From positions 1-64,000 of the forward strand of contig JAFTPD010000012.1 in the NCBI GenBank assembly GCA_017463485.1: DNA of 64,000 nt, given 5' to 3'. Origin of the DNA: Clostridia bacterium. GTDB taxonomy: Bacteria; Bacillota; Clostridia; Oscillospirales; CAG-272. This document shows, piece after piece, positions 16,893 to 25,717 of the stretch. Within the stretch, counting starts at the first letter, position 1. The number at the start of each line of letters is the position of its first letter. The translations under genes and the position numbers were made by a program. Under the pieces are notes generated by a model that worked only from the letters and a program-made list of their open reading frames with translations, was not told the DNA's origin and made no database searches.

Positions 16893-18050
16893 ATGGACAT
16901 CAAAAAAAGCAGGGCAGAAATAGATAAAATGAACCGCGAGCTGGTGTCGCTCTTCTGCCGCAGAATGGATACCGCCGAGAATATCGCAAGATATAAGCTT
17001 GAGAACGATATGCCCGTGTTCGACAGGGCGCGCGAGCGGGATATCCTTGCGGATATGACTCAGCTTTCGGACGAAAAATACCGCTATTACACAAAGACCT
17101 TCTTTACCGTAATGATGGATCTGAGCAAGGCTTATCAGTCCTCTCTGATAGCACAGAGTCAGAATGACGGAGACGAGGGTATATCAGCGCGCATAGCCGA
17201 AGCGGAGAAAAATACTCCTCCCATTTTCCCCGACGGCGGACTTATCGCGTGTCAGGGCGTAGAGGGTGCGTACTCCCAGAAGGCGTGCGACAAGCTGTTC
17301 TCACTCCCCAAGATCAAATATTTCGGAAGCTTTGGCGAGGTATTTGCGGCGGTTGAGACGGGCGAATGTGATTTCGGTATCCTTCCAATTGAAAACAGCA
17401 CCTACGGCACGGTGAACGAGGTCTACGACCTTATGCAGCGATACAATTTCTGTATCGTGCGCAGTCTGAAGCTCAAGATCGAGCATAAGCTGCTTTGCGT
17501 CAAGGGAGCAACCCTTGAGGGCATCACCGACGTTTACTCTCACAGTCAGGCGCTCGGTCAGTGCAATCGGTTCTTTGAGGCGCATCCCAACATCCGTCTG
17601 CATATCTGCGCGAACACCGCAGTCGCCGCAAAGACGGTGGCAGAGATGAACGACCCTCACGTTGCGGCTATTTCGTCTGCGGATTGTGCGGGACTTTACG
17701 GCTTGTCCGTCCTTCCCTGCGAAATTCAGAACACGTCCTATAACTATACAAGATTTATATGCATCTCAAAGGGACTTTCCATCTACCCGGGCGCCAACAA
17801 GATAAGCCTTATGCTTACTCTGCGCCACGAGCCCGGCTCGCTTTATACCACGCTGTCGAAGTTCACCGCTCAGGCACTCAATCTCACCAAGCTTGAAAGC
17901 CGTCCTATTGAGGGCAGTGATTTTGACGCGCGCTTCTATTTCGACTTTGAAGCCTCCCCCGACGAGAAACGGGTAAAACAGCTCCTTGACGACCTTGAAA
18001 GAAACTGTGATTCGCTGACGTTCCTCGGCGGATATACGGAAAAATGTTAA
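16893..18050 (+). CDS. pheA: Bifunctional chorismate mutase / prephenate dehydratase
   Basis: 385 residues. An AroQ-type chorismate mutase domain occupies about 1-90, prephenate dehydratase about 115-292 (QGVEGAYSQKA, LPIENSTYGTV, NYTRF at 284-288), and a C-terminal ACT domain 303-383 with GSLY (315-318) and ESRP (335-338), the Phe-binding motifs. It makes phenylpyruvate from chorismate and is expected to be inhibited by Phe. The organism therefore has the normal Phe branch as well as the IOR/PaaK genes upstream. AGGA precedes the ATG. Confidence 0.95.
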   Translation: MDIKKSRAEIDKMNRELVSLFCRRMDTAENIARYKLENDMPVFDRARERDILADMTQLSDEKYRYYTKTFFTVMMDLSKAYQSSLIAQSQNDGDEGISARIAEAEKNTPPIFPDGGLIACQGVEGAYSQKACDKLFSLPKIKYFGSFGEVFAAVETGECDFGILPIENSTYGTVNEVYDLMQRYNFCIVRSLKLKIEHKLLCVKGATLEGITDVYSHSQALGQCNRFFEAHPNIRLHICANTAVAAKTVAEMNDPHVAAISSADCAGLYGLSVLPCEIQNTSYNYTRFICISKGLSIYPGANKISLMLTLRHEPGSLYTTLSKFTAQALNLTKLESRPIEGSDFDARFYFDFEASPDEKRVKQLLDDLERNCDSLTFLGGYTEKC

Positions 18051-18069
18051 CCCACGAAAGGTAATTTCC

Positions 18070-19413
18070 ATGAACAATACTTACACTACCGCAGAGGTGC
18101 TCCTCCGCGGAATTCAAAACGGTACATACGACGAGCAGTTCAAAGGGCTCTACGGCGACAGCGAGGCTACGCTCACCTTTCAGAAGGAAAGATACTCAAA
18201 GCTCATCAGCACGTTTATTGATCAGTTCGGCGCGTCGCGCGAGTGCGCGCTCTTCTCCGTAGCGGGAAGGAGCGAGCTTTCGGGTAACCACACCGACCAC
18301 AACCACGGATGCGTTATCGCCGCGTCTATCAGCCTTGATATTATTGCTATCGCCTCCCCCAGAAACGATTCGCAGATCTGTATTCACAGCGAGGGCTTCG
18401 GCATGAATCGCGTGGATATTTCCACTTATACTCAGCCTGTCGAAAAGAAATTCGGCACGTCGGCGGCTCTGGTCGCGGGCGTTTGCGTCGGATTTGCGGA
18501 CAGAGGCTATGCTATCGGTGGCTTCGATGCCTGCACCACCTCCAACGTGCTTAAAGGCTCGGGACTTTCCTCCTCTGCGGCATTTGAGGACATGGTAGGC
18601 ACTATCCTCTCTCACCTCTACAATGGCGGCGGAGTGGATAACGTAACTATATCAATGATTTCTCAATTTGCGGAGAATAAATTCTTCGGCAAGCCCTGCG
18701 GACTTATGGATCAGGTTGCTTGCGCTTACGGCGGTATCGTGGCTATCGACTTTGCCGACCCCACCACCCCCGTTATCGCTCCCCTGCCCTTTGATATGAG
18801 CAACGCGGGATACCACCTTTGCATTGTGGACACGGGCGGAAATCACGCCGATCTTACCGACGACTACGCCGCTGTTCCCGCCGAAATGAAGGCAGTTGCA
18901 AAGGCTCTTGGCGGCGACGTGTTGAGAAATGTCGGCGAGGACGAGCTGATCGCAGCTCTGCCCACCGTGCGCCGTGAGCTTGGTGACAGAGCGGCTCTCC
19001 GCGCGCTCCATTTCTTCGGAGAAAACCGTCGTGTAGCAGACCAGAAGGCGGCTTTGACTGCGGCTATCGAGGCGCAAAAGGCAGGCGACGAGGCGGCACT
19101 GAACGCAGCACTTGACGAGTACTTCGGCGGCGTGCTGGCTTCGGGACGCTCCTCCTTCTGCTACCTCCAAAATGTATATACCACAAAGAATATTGCCGAG
19201 CAGGGACTCTCGCTCGCGCTCTGCCTTGCCGAAAAGATTCTTAACGGCGAGGGTGCATTCCGCGTTCACGGCGGCGGCTTTGCGGGTACTATTCAGGCAT
19301 ACGTTCCCACGGCTCTCGTTGACAGCTTCAAGGCTACCATGGACGCAGTGTTCGGCGAGGGCGCTTGCGCTGACCTCACCATCCGTCTTGTGGGAGCTTG
19401 CAGACTCATCTGA
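18070..19413 (+). CDS. Galactokinase-like GHMP kinase
   Basis: 447 residues, longer than the usual galactokinase (about 390). GHMP motifs are present: an N-terminal sugar-binding block GRSELSGNHTDHN (usually GR-N-IGEHTDY), the ATP loop LKGSGLSSSAAFE, and a C-terminal GGGFAGTIQAYV. It probably phosphorylates galactose or a related sugar at C1. The altered first motif (Gly-Asn for Gly-Glu) and extra N-terminal residues suggest a clostridial side branch, so substrate identity is less certain than the fold. It starts 19 bases after pheA with no metabolic link to it. Confidence 0.82.
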   Translation: MNNTYTTAEVLLRGIQNGTYDEQFKGLYGDSEATLTFQKERYSKLISTFIDQFGASRECALFSVAGRSELSGNHTDHNHGCVIAASISLDIIAIASPRNDSQICIHSEGFGMNRVDISTYTQPVEKKFGTSAALVAGVCVGFADRGYAIGGFDACTTSNVLKGSGLSSSAAFEDMVGTILSHLYNGGGVDNVTISMISQFAENKFFGKPCGLMDQVACAYGGIVAIDFADPTTPVIAPLPFDMSNAGYHLCIVDTGGNHADLTDDYAAVPAEMKAVAKALGGDVLRNVGEDELIAALPTVRRELGDRAALRALHFFGENRRVADQKAALTAAIEAQKAGDEAALNAALDEYFGGVLASGRSSFCYLQNVYTTKNIAEQGLSLALCLAEKILNGEGAFRVHGGGFAGTIQAYVPTALVDSFKATMDAVFGEGACADLTIRLVGACRLI

Positions 19414-19454
19414 CGCTTAAAAAGCAGGCTCGACTGCGACAGAAAGGAGTAAAA

Positions 19455-19880
19455 ATGATTTTGCCAAAAAACTCATCCCGAACACCCGCGCCCAAAAAGC
19501 CTGTCAGCCCCGAGGCGCGGCGCAATGCCGTCATTATTCTTGTGCTGACGGCGGCGCTTGCCGTTATTTATTACGGCAGTATGACGTTTAATTTCGGCAT
19601 CTACGTTATGTGGGCGTATATGATAATATTCGCCGCGCTTCTTATATCCTTTCTGGCGTACAACCGCGGCTTCGTCAACAAAGGCGTCACCGTGGATATG
19701 CTCCCGCCCGATTGGAGCGAGGAGAAAAAAGCGGATTTCATCAACAAGACCGCCGAGCGTGAAAAACGCTCCAAATGGATGCTGATACTTATCATTCCAT
19801 TTGCATTCGTATTCATTTTCGAGGCAATTTACCTCTTTTTGTGGAGCGGCAACCTTGAAAATCTGTTTATTAAAAAGTAA
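19455..19880 (+). CDS. Small three-helix membrane protein, unknown function
   Basis: 141 residues from the ATG at 19455, which has GAAAGGAG upstream; an earlier in-frame start would overlap galK. A Pro/Lys-rich N-terminus is followed by three hydrophobic segments (about 25-45, 51-72 and 112-136) separated by a charged loop (WSEEKKADFINKTAEREKR). No family is recognised. It lies between the galactokinase-like gene and the YycJ-like gene. Confidence 0.7.
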   Translation: MILPKNSSRTPAPKKPVSPEARRNAVIILVLTAALAVIYYGSMTFNFGIYVMWAYMIIFAALLISFLAYNRGFVNKGVTVDMLPPDWSEEKKADFINKTAEREKRSKWMLILIIPFAFVFIFEAIYLFLWSGNLENLFIKK

Positions 19881-19907
19881 AAATCACCCATACCAAGGAT
19901 TTAAAAA

Positions 19908-20759
19908 ATGATACCATACCGTATAGGAACGCTGTTTTCCGGCTCAACTGGAAACTGTACCTACATAGAAACGCCCAGGGCGCGAATACTTATCGATGCG
20001 GGAAAATGCACTAAAACTCTGCTGTCCTCCCTATCCGAGATAGGAGTCAGCCCCGACAGTATCGACGCTATTTTTATTACCCACGAGCACAACGACCATA
20101 TAAGCGCCCTGCCCGTGCTGTCCAAAAAATGCCGTATACCCGTTTACATGGTGTACGAATCTGCCCGCAGATACGAGAAAAATCCTCCCCGCGAGCTGTG
20201 TGAATGTCTTTGCCTGCAAAGGGATAAGACCTTTTCGGTACAGGTAGGAGATATGACAGTCACGGCATTTCCTACGCCGCACGACAGCCGCGCGTCGGTG
20301 GGATACCGCATAACCGTTTCGGAGGCAGGCGGCAGCGGTGAGTCGGTGGCACTCGGAGTTGCTACCGATATCGGATACGTCACTGACGACATCCGCGACG
20401 GACTTCGCGGTTGCCGCTCCGTGGTGATTGAATCAAATCACGATATTGATATGCTCCGCGAGGGGCCTTATCCTTACGACTTAAAGCAACGTATCCTTTC
20501 CCGTCACGGTCACCTTTCCAACACCGATTGCGCCGATTTTTGCGCGTGGCTGGCTTTGCACGGAACAGTGGATTTCCTGCTCGCTCACCTGAGTGAGCAG
20601 AACAATATCCCCGATATTGCATACGACGAAACCTTTGCGGCGTTGTCGGGAGATATATTCAACCTGCGCGTTGCCGCGCCTGACAGCGTCACGCTACTGT
20701 GCGAAAACGGCGGCAACGTAATACCGAAAGCACAAAATTCGTTAGTGACGAAAGGATAA
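19908..20759 (+). CDS. YycJ/WalJ-like MBL-fold metallohydrolase
   Basis: 283 residues. The start LFSGSTGNCTYIE and the metal motif THEHNDH are characteristic of the YycJ branch of the metallo-beta-lactamase fold. Further ligand regions are FPTPHDS, ESNHD and RHGHLSN. YycJ is a predicted nuclease/hydrolase linked to cell-wall and replication coordination in Firmicutes. Its gene often accompanies rlmH, as here: rlmH starts two bases after this stop. Confidence 0.88.
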   Translation: MIPYRIGTLFSGSTGNCTYIETPRARILIDAGKCTKTLLSSLSEIGVSPDSIDAIFITHEHNDHISALPVLSKKCRIPVYMVYESARRYEKNPPRELCECLCLQRDKTFSVQVGDMTVTAFPTPHDSRASVGYRITVSEAGGSGESVALGVATDIGYVTDDIRDGLRGCRSVVIESNHDIDMLREGPYPYDLKQRILSRHGHLSNTDCADFCAWLALHGTVDFLLAHLSEQNNIPDIAYDETFAALSGDIFNLRVAAPDSVTLLCENGGNVIPKAQNSLVTKG

Positions 20760-20761
20760 TT

Positions 20762-21244
20762 ATGATATCCAAAATTCGTTTTATCACCGTCGGCAATCTC
20801 AAAGAGCCGTATCTGCGCGACGCCGTGGCGGAATATGCAAAACGGCTTTCCGGCTACTGCAAGGTGGAGGAGATCAATATCAAGGAGTCAAAGCTTCCCG
20901 ACGATCCCTCGGATACCGAAATAAATTCCGCGCTGAACGCCGAGGCGAAAATGATACTCGACGCACTGCCCTCACGCGCTTACGGAGTGGCACTTTGCGT
21001 TGAGGGAAAACAGTTTTCCTCCCCAGAGCTTGCTGCCCTGCTTGACAGTGCCGCAGGTGAATGGGGCGAGATATGCTTCATTATCGGCTCGTCACACGGA
21101 CTTGCGGAAAATGTCAAATCCGCCTGCAAGCTGAGGCTTTCCTTTTCAAAGCTCACCTTTCCACATCAGCTCATGCGTGTGGTGCTTTATGAGGCGGTCT
21201 ACCGCTGCGCGACCATAATTAAAGGTACTAAATATCACAAATAA
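20762..21244 (+). CDS. rlmH: 23S rRNA pseudouridine-1915 N3-methyltransferase RlmH
   Basis: 160 residues from the ATG at 20762 (AAAGGA upstream), matching the family length of about 159. It is a SPOUT methyltransferase: IIGSSHGL is the SAM-binding knot segment, followed by LSFSKLTFPHQLMRV and ending with YHK. It methylates pseudouridine 1915 in helix 69 of 23S rRNA on assembled ribosomes. A strong terminator follows directly. Confidence 0.96.
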   Translation: MISKIRFITVGNLKEPYLRDAVAEYAKRLSGYCKVEEINIKESKLPDDPSDTEINSALNAEAKMILDALPSRAYGVALCVEGKQFSSPELAALLDSAAGEWGEICFIIGSSHGLAENVKSACKLRLSFSKLTFPHQLMRVVLYEAVYRCATIIKGTKYHK

Positions 21245-21248
21245 TGCG

Positions 21249-21279
21249 TCTGCCGCGAGAAATACACTCTCGCGGCAGA
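21249..21279 (+). terminator. Terminator after rlmH
   Basis: TCTGCCGCGAGA (21249-21260) pairs with TCTCGCGGCAGA (21268-21279), followed by TCTTTTCG. Confidence 0.85.
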
Positions 21280-21308
21280 TCTTTTCGAATTTCGGATGTT
21301 CTTGTCGA

Positions 21309-21335
21309 ACATTTTCCGCGCTTCGACATAATATG
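21309..21335 (+). promoter_or_regulatory. Possible mother-cell (sigma-K-like) promoter
   Basis: AC (21309-21310), 16 bases, CATA (21327-21330) followed by ATAT fits the sigma-K pattern AC-N16-CATAnnnT. No sigma-A promoter with correct spacing is seen in this gap. The same arrangement precedes the SleC-like genes at 33236. Confidence 0.4.
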
Positions 21336-21387
21336 ATATTGGAAGGCGTAATCCTTCTCTATTTCATATTTTTCACGGAGGTTCTCT

Positions 21388-21480
21388 ATGAACAACTGTC
21401 TTTGCGGAATTTTCGATAACAACAACTGGATCTGGATCCTTCTTATCGTTCTCCTTATCTCCTGCTGCTGCGGCTGCTGA
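21388..21480 (+). CDS. 30-residue Cys-rich hydrophobic peptide
   Basis: ATG at 21388 with GGAGG seven bases upstream; stop at 21478-21480. The peptide has a short polar N-terminus with two Cys (MNNCLCGIFDNNN), one hydrophobic helix (WIWILLIVLLIS) and a terminal CCCGC. Short single-helix, Cys-ended proteins of this kind recur in Clostridia and resemble small spore-associated membrane proteins (YjcZ/SscA-like). It is flanked by terminators on both sides, so it is a monocistronic unit. Confidence 0.72.
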   Translation: MNNCLCGIFDNNNWIWILLIVLLISCCCGC

Positions 21481-21496
21481 GATCATAGGTAATTAA

Positions 21497-21528
21497 ATCC
21501 CCGACGGAGCAAAAGCTCCGTCGGGGAT
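21497..21528. terminator. Terminator between the small peptide gene and the oxidoreductase gene
   Basis: ATCCCCGACGGAGC (21497-21510) pairs with its complement at 21515-21528 around AAAA. It lies between convergent genes and probably serves both. Confidence 0.8.
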
Positions 21529-21542
21529 ACATATTTTCACTT

Positions 21543-22619
21543 TCAAAACTGAAGGTCAACGTCAACGGGCATGCAAAGTCTGTCCGACTCAAACGCCGCT
21601 TCCATTATCTTCATATCCACCATCATCTGATGATGAGTTACAAGCTGCGGCTCAATTCCGTCTATCGCCTTCACAAAGTTGCGATAGAAATCGTGTACGT
21701 CCGACTGCGGACGCTCAAGCTGCTTTTTGGCGATAGTCTTTTCGTCGCGGGGAGCCATGGTCTTGGTAAGACCTGCTGCTGTAACTACGGGAACTGCGTC
21801 CTTGTAGTCCCAGTTATGACACCATACCACCTCGCACGGCTCCGTCCATTCGCGGATAATACCCGAACCGTTAGCACCCGTCATATAGAATCGGGGCATG
21901 GAAACGAAGTTGGATGTTCCTACCTCAACGCGCGCCACAAGATCATCCTCAAAGAACATATCCAGCGCAAAGCCGTCGTCAACCAGCTCGTTTGTAATGT
22001 GATCGCAGTGACACCACACCTTCTTGAGCTTTTTATCGTGGACGATAAGCATTATCTGGTCAATAAGATGGATGCCCCAGTCAAGGATCATTCCGCCGCC
22101 CTGCTCGGGACGCTGACGCCAGTCACCGGGAATTCCGCGCGAGCCGTGAATACGGGACTCGACCTTATACACCTGACCAAGATCGCCGCTTCTGTAAAGC
22201 TTACGCATAGCAAGATAATCCACGTCCCATCTGCGATTTTGGTGTACCGTGAATATACGGTCGTATTTTACGGCTGCATCTATCATCTCCTGCAAGTCCT
22301 CGGAGGACACGGTAACAGGCTTTTCGCATATAACGTGCTTGCCCACCGCCATAGCCGCGATAGCAAGAGATTTGTGAACGTCGTTGGGAGTTGCGATGGT
22401 TACAAAATCCACGTCCTTATCCGCAAGCACCTCCTCAAACGAGGAATATGCGTGAATTTCTCTGGACTCGGCAAGCTCGCATCTCTCTGCCTTGATATCG
22501 TATACGCCCTTAAGGTTAACAACATCGCTGTTCTTGAGGTAGTTGCCATGCCACGAGCCCATGCCGCCGTAGCCTATTATAACGCCGTTCTTTTTATTCA
22601 TTATATTATTTTCAGACAT
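21543..22619 (-). CDS. Gfo/Idh/MocA family oxidoreductase
   Basis: 358 residues. The N-terminal Rossmann motif GYGGMGSWHG binds NAD(P), CEKPVTV is the conserved EKP block, and DWGIHLIDQI is a late-domain signature of the family. These dehydrogenases oxidise or reduce cyclitols, sugars or sugar acids. The exact substrate cannot be read from sequence. AGAAAGG lies ten bases before the ATG. It has its own promoter and no metabolic neighbours. Confidence 0.9.
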   Translation of the reverse strand: MSENNIMNKKNGVIIGYGGMGSWHGNYLKNSDVVNLKGVYDIKAERCELAESREIHAYSSFEEVLADKDVDFVTIATPNDVHKSLAIAAMAVGKHVICEKPVTVSSEDLQEMIDAAVKYDRIFTVHQNRRWDVDYLAMRKLYRSGDLGQVYKVESRIHGSRGIPGDWRQRPEQGGGMILDWGIHLIDQIMLIVHDKKLKKVWCHCDHITNELVDDGFALDMFFEDDLVARVEVGTSNFVSMPRFYMTGANGSGIIREWTEPCEVVWCHNWDYKDAVPVVTAAGLTKTMAPRDEKTIAKKQLERPQSDVHDFYRNFVKAIDGIEPQLVTHHQMMVDMKIMEAAFESDRLCMPVDVDLQF

Positions 22620-22688
22620 ATTGGAAACGCCTTTCTGTCAACAAATATTGCTTATGCTTCGCACGGCATACATATCCATGCTACTCAT

Positions 22689-22717
22689 ATTATAAAACAT
22701 TTTATCCCGTTCTGCAA
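22689..22717 (-). promoter_or_regulatory. Promoter of the Gfo/Idh gene
   Basis: On the minus strand: TTGCAG (22712-22717), 17 bases, TATAAT (22689-22694). Confidence 0.7.
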
Positions 22718-22819
22718 GACATATTTGGCTATTTTTAAGACAAATATTGCTATTTTACATTCTTTCGCGTCGCAAACAGCAAAATTCATTCTGCTTTGAA
22801 AATAAATTTTCAAAAGCCC

Positions 22820-22848
22820 TTGTGCAAACGGCAAAAATATGGTACAAT
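22820..22848 (+). promoter_or_regulatory. Promoter of lepA
   Basis: TTGTGC (22820-22825), 17 bases, TACAAT (22843-22848), about 34 bases before the start codon. Confidence 0.65.
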
Positions 22849-22881
22849 AAGGGTTGAACTGAATTTGTGAGGAATTTTTAA

Positions 22882-24705
22882 ATGTCAAAAAACGAAAGAA
22901 TGGAACATATACGCAATTTTTCCATAATTGCGCACATAGATCACGGAAAATCCACTCTTGCCGACCGCATACTTGAATTAACGCAAACGGTCTCGGAGCG
23001 CGAAATGGAGGCTCAGCTGCTTGACAGTATGGCACTTGAGCGCGAGCGCGGCATCACCATCAAGGCGACGGCTGTAAAGCTGGATTACACTGCCCCCGAC
23101 GGTGAGAAGTATATCCTCAATCTTATCGACACCCCCGGCCACGTTGACTTCAACTACGAGGTGTCCCGCTCTCTCAACGCCTGCGACGGCGCACTGCTTG
23201 TAGTAGACGCGACCCAAGGCATTGAGGCACAGACGCTGGCAAACGCTTATCTTGCAGTGGATGCTGGACTTGAAATAGTCCCCGTTATCAACAAGATCGA
23301 CCTGCCGAGCGCACAGATAGACCGTTGCCGCGAGGATATCGAGGACGTAGTTGGCATTCCCGCAGAGGGCTGTCCTGCCGTTTCCGCCAAGACGGGACTT
23401 AATATTCAGGACGTGCTTGACGCCGTTGTTCGCGACATTCCCGCGCCCACGGGTGACGAGAACGCGCCCCTCAAGGCGCTCATATTCGACTCTTATTACG
23501 ACAGCTATCTCGGCGTCGTGGTAAATATCCGCGTATTTGACGGCAGCTTGAAATCAGGGGACAAAATAAAGCTGATGAGCACGGGCGCGACCTTTGACGT
23601 TGTTGACGTCGGAACTATGACGCCCTTTGGACTCAAAAAGTCAGACTCTCTGTCTGCGGGCGAGGTAGGTTACCTTACCGCCTCCATCAAATCCATCGGC
23701 GACACTCGCGTAGGCGATACGGTAACTCTTGCAGATACGCCGACCGCCACTCCCTGCCCCGGCTTCAAGGCGGCTCAGCCTATGGTCTTTGCGGGAATAT
23801 ATCCTGCCGACGGCGCGCGATACGGCGATCTGCGCGACGCGCTGGACAAGCTTCGTCTTAACGACTCCGCGCTTACCTTCGAGCCCGAAACGTCGGTGGC
23901 TCTCGGCTTCGGCTTCCGTTGCGGATTTCTCGGACTTCTCCACATGGAGATAATCGAGGAGCGACTCGAGCGCGAATTCAATCTTGACCTTATCACCACC
24001 GCGCCCAGCGTTGTGTATGAGATCCAGCGCACCGACGGCACTGTGACCATTGTGGATAACCCCTCAAACTACCCCGCCGCTGACGCGATCAAGGAAGCAA
24101 AAGAGCCTATCGTTAAGGCAAGCATTATCACACCCGTGGAATATGTTGGCGGACTTATGGACCTGTGTCAGGACAGGCGAGGCGAATTCATTGATATGAA
24201 GTATATCGACCCCACCCGCGCCGAGCTTCACTATCATCTGCCACTCAACGAGATAATTTACGATTTCTTTGACGCGCTCAAGAGCCGATCGCGCGGCTAT
24301 GCGTCACTCGACTACGAGCTGCTCGGATATCAGGTATCCAAGCTAGTCAAGCTTGATTTTCTGCTCAACGGTGAGCAGGTAGACGCGCTTTCCTTTATCG
24401 TGCATGAGGAAAAGGCGTACACCCGCGCGCGCAAAGTAGCTGAAAAGCTGAAGGAAAACATACCGCGTCAGCTCTTTGAAATACCAATTCAGGCGGCGAT
24501 AGGCTCAAAGATAATCGCTCGCGAAACGGTCAAGGCTATGCGCAAGGACGTGCTTGCAAAATGCTACGGCGGAGATATTACCCGAAAGAAAAAGCTGCTT
24601 GAAAAGCAGAAGGAGGGTAAAAAGAAAATGCGCCAGCTCGGCTCGGTGCAGGTATCTCCCGAGGCGTTTATGGCGGTGCTCCGTCTTGATGACAGTAACG
24701 ACTGA
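22882..24705 (+). CDS. lepA: Elongation factor 4 (LepA)
   Basis: 607 residues, full length. It is a translational GTPase: [11 protein letters not shown] (G1), RGITI (G2), DTPGHVDF (G3), NKIDLP (G4) and VSAKTGLN (G5). EF-G-like domains follow, and the LepA-specific C-terminus contains [23 protein letters not shown]. LepA assists ribosome function under stress and during initiation or biogenesis. The gene is monocistronic, with its own promoter and a strong terminator. Confidence 0.97.
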   Translation: MSKNERMEHIRNFSIIAHIDHGKSTLADRILELTQTVSEREMEAQLLDSMALERERGITIKATAVKLDYTAPDGEKYILNLIDTPGHVDFNYEVSRSLNACDGALLVVDATQGIEAQTLANAYLAVDAGLEIVPVINKIDLPSAQIDRCREDIEDVVGIPAEGCPAVSAKTGLNIQDVLDAVVRDIPAPTGDENAPLKALIFDSYYDSYLGVVVNIRVFDGSLKSGDKIKLMSTGATFDVVDVGTMTPFGLKKSDSLSAGEVGYLTASIKSIGDTRVGDTVTLADTPTATPCPGFKAAQPMVFAGIYPADGARYGDLRDALDKLRLNDSALTFEPETSVALGFGFRCGFLGLLHMEIIEERLEREFNLDLITTAPSVVYEIQRTDGTVTIVDNPSNYPAADAIKEAKEPIVKASIITPVEYVGGLMDLCQDRRGEFIDMKYIDPTRAELHYHLPLNEIIYDFFDALKSRSRGYASLDYELLGYQVSKLVKLDFLLNGEQVDALSFIVHEEKAYTRARKVAEKLKENIPRQLFEIPIQAAIGSKIIARETVKAMRKDVLAKCYGGDITRKKKLLEKQKEGKKKMRQLGSVQVSPEAFMAVLRLDDSND

Positions 24706-24710
24706 TATTC

Positions 24711-24744
24711 AAAAGCCCAAGGTTGAAATCAACCTTGGGCTTTT
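24711..24744. terminator. Bidirectional terminator lepA/purC
   Basis: AAAAGCCCAAGGTTGA (24711-24726) pairs with its complement at 24729-24744. The A/T ends give a T-run on both strands, and the genes are convergent. Confidence 0.88.
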
Positions 24745-24749
24745 GTGTT

Positions 24750-25433
24750 TTATCTGTTAAGAATAAGCTTTGTAAGCTCAACGGGATCGACTATCTTGCC
24801 GTCCTTGTAAACTCTCATGTTACCCGACGCGATCTCGTCGATAAGGATAACCTCGTCGCCGTTGTAGCCGAACTCAAACTTGATATCCCACAGGTCAAGT
24901 CCGATAGACTTCAGATCGTCGGCAACGATCTTTGTGATCTTCAAGGTCTGCTCCTTCATGCTTTCGAACATCTCCATGGACATAACGCCAAGCGCCGCAA
25001 GTCCCTCTGCGGTAACGAGAGGATCTCCCTTTGCGTCGTTCTTGAAGGTGCACTCAACGTACCCGCCCTCAAGAGGGGTGCCGTCCTCAATGTATTCACC
25101 GTATCTGCGGATAAAGCTACCCGTTGCAACGAGGCGACATATAACCTCAAGTCCGTGACCGAACACCTTACCGGGAAGTACCTCCATGGTTGCGTTCTCA
25201 ACGTCAGCACTGACGTAATGGGTCTTGATGCCCGCCTTTTTGAGCAGCTCAAAATAAAGAATAGACGTTTGGAGATTTGCCTTACCGATTCCCTCGATAG
25301 TGAGTCCAACGGTATTTTCGCCCGGATCAAAAACGCCATCCTTGCCCGTGCAGTCGTCCTTGAATTTCAACATTACGTTGCCGTTGTCAAGTGAATAAAC
25401 GTCCTTTGTTTTGCCCTCGTAGATCTTTTTCAT
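24750..25433 (-). CDS. purC: SAICAR synthetase
   Basis: 227 residues from the ATG at 25433, chosen because CGGAGG ends six bases upstream; TTG and ATG codons just upstream overlap that site. Signatures: [12 protein letters not shown] at the start, [25 protein letters not shown] and [12 protein letters not shown]. It joins CAIR and aspartate in purine synthesis. It stands alone, away from other pur genes. Confidence 0.95.
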   Translation of the reverse strand: MKKIYEGKTKDVYSLDNGNVMLKFKDDCTGKDGVFDPGENTVGLTIEGIGKANLQTSILYFELLKKAGIKTHYVSADVENATMEVLPGKVFGHGLEVICRLVATGSFIRRYGEYIEDGTPLEGGYVECTFKNDAKGDPLVTAEGLAALGVMSMEMFESMKEQTLKITKIVADDLKSIGLDLWDIKFEFGYNGDEVILIDEIASGNMRVYKDGKIVDPVELTKLILNR

Positions 25434-25475
25434 AGCCATCCTCCGCAAAAAATTTCAATGGATTTCCATGCACAT

Positions 25476-25504
25476 ATTTTATCACAATTTTACCGCTTTG
25501 TACA
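25476..25504 (-). promoter_or_regulatory. Probable purC promoter
   Basis: On the minus strand: TGTACA (25499-25504), 17 bases, TAAAAT (25476-25481). The -35 box is weak. Confidence 0.5.
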
Positions 25505-25640
25505 GAGCTTTTTTGAATTTTTTTCATTTTTGGAGATTTTTTCTTTTTGGCACTTTATTTGGCTTTCAAATGTCGAAAAAGCCGTTATTTTACACAATTT
25601 TTTGCACTGTTTTTGTACGCCTCGAATCCCGCCTTTTCCA

Positions 25641-25669
25641 TTGACAAAAGAGTCATACTTTGATATAAT
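25641..25669 (+). promoter_or_regulatory. Consensus promoter of dinB
   Basis: TTGACA (25641-25646), 17 bases, TATAAT (25664-25669). No LexA-type box was recognised near it. Confidence 0.82.
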
Positions 25670-25717
25670 TCACTTGTAAAGTAATCGCGCACCGCCTGGG
25701 AATAAGGAGGTAAAGAA

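Noticed and set aside
25641..25717. LexA (SOS) box at dinB
   Set aside because: No GAAC-N4-GTTC-type site was found near the promoter.
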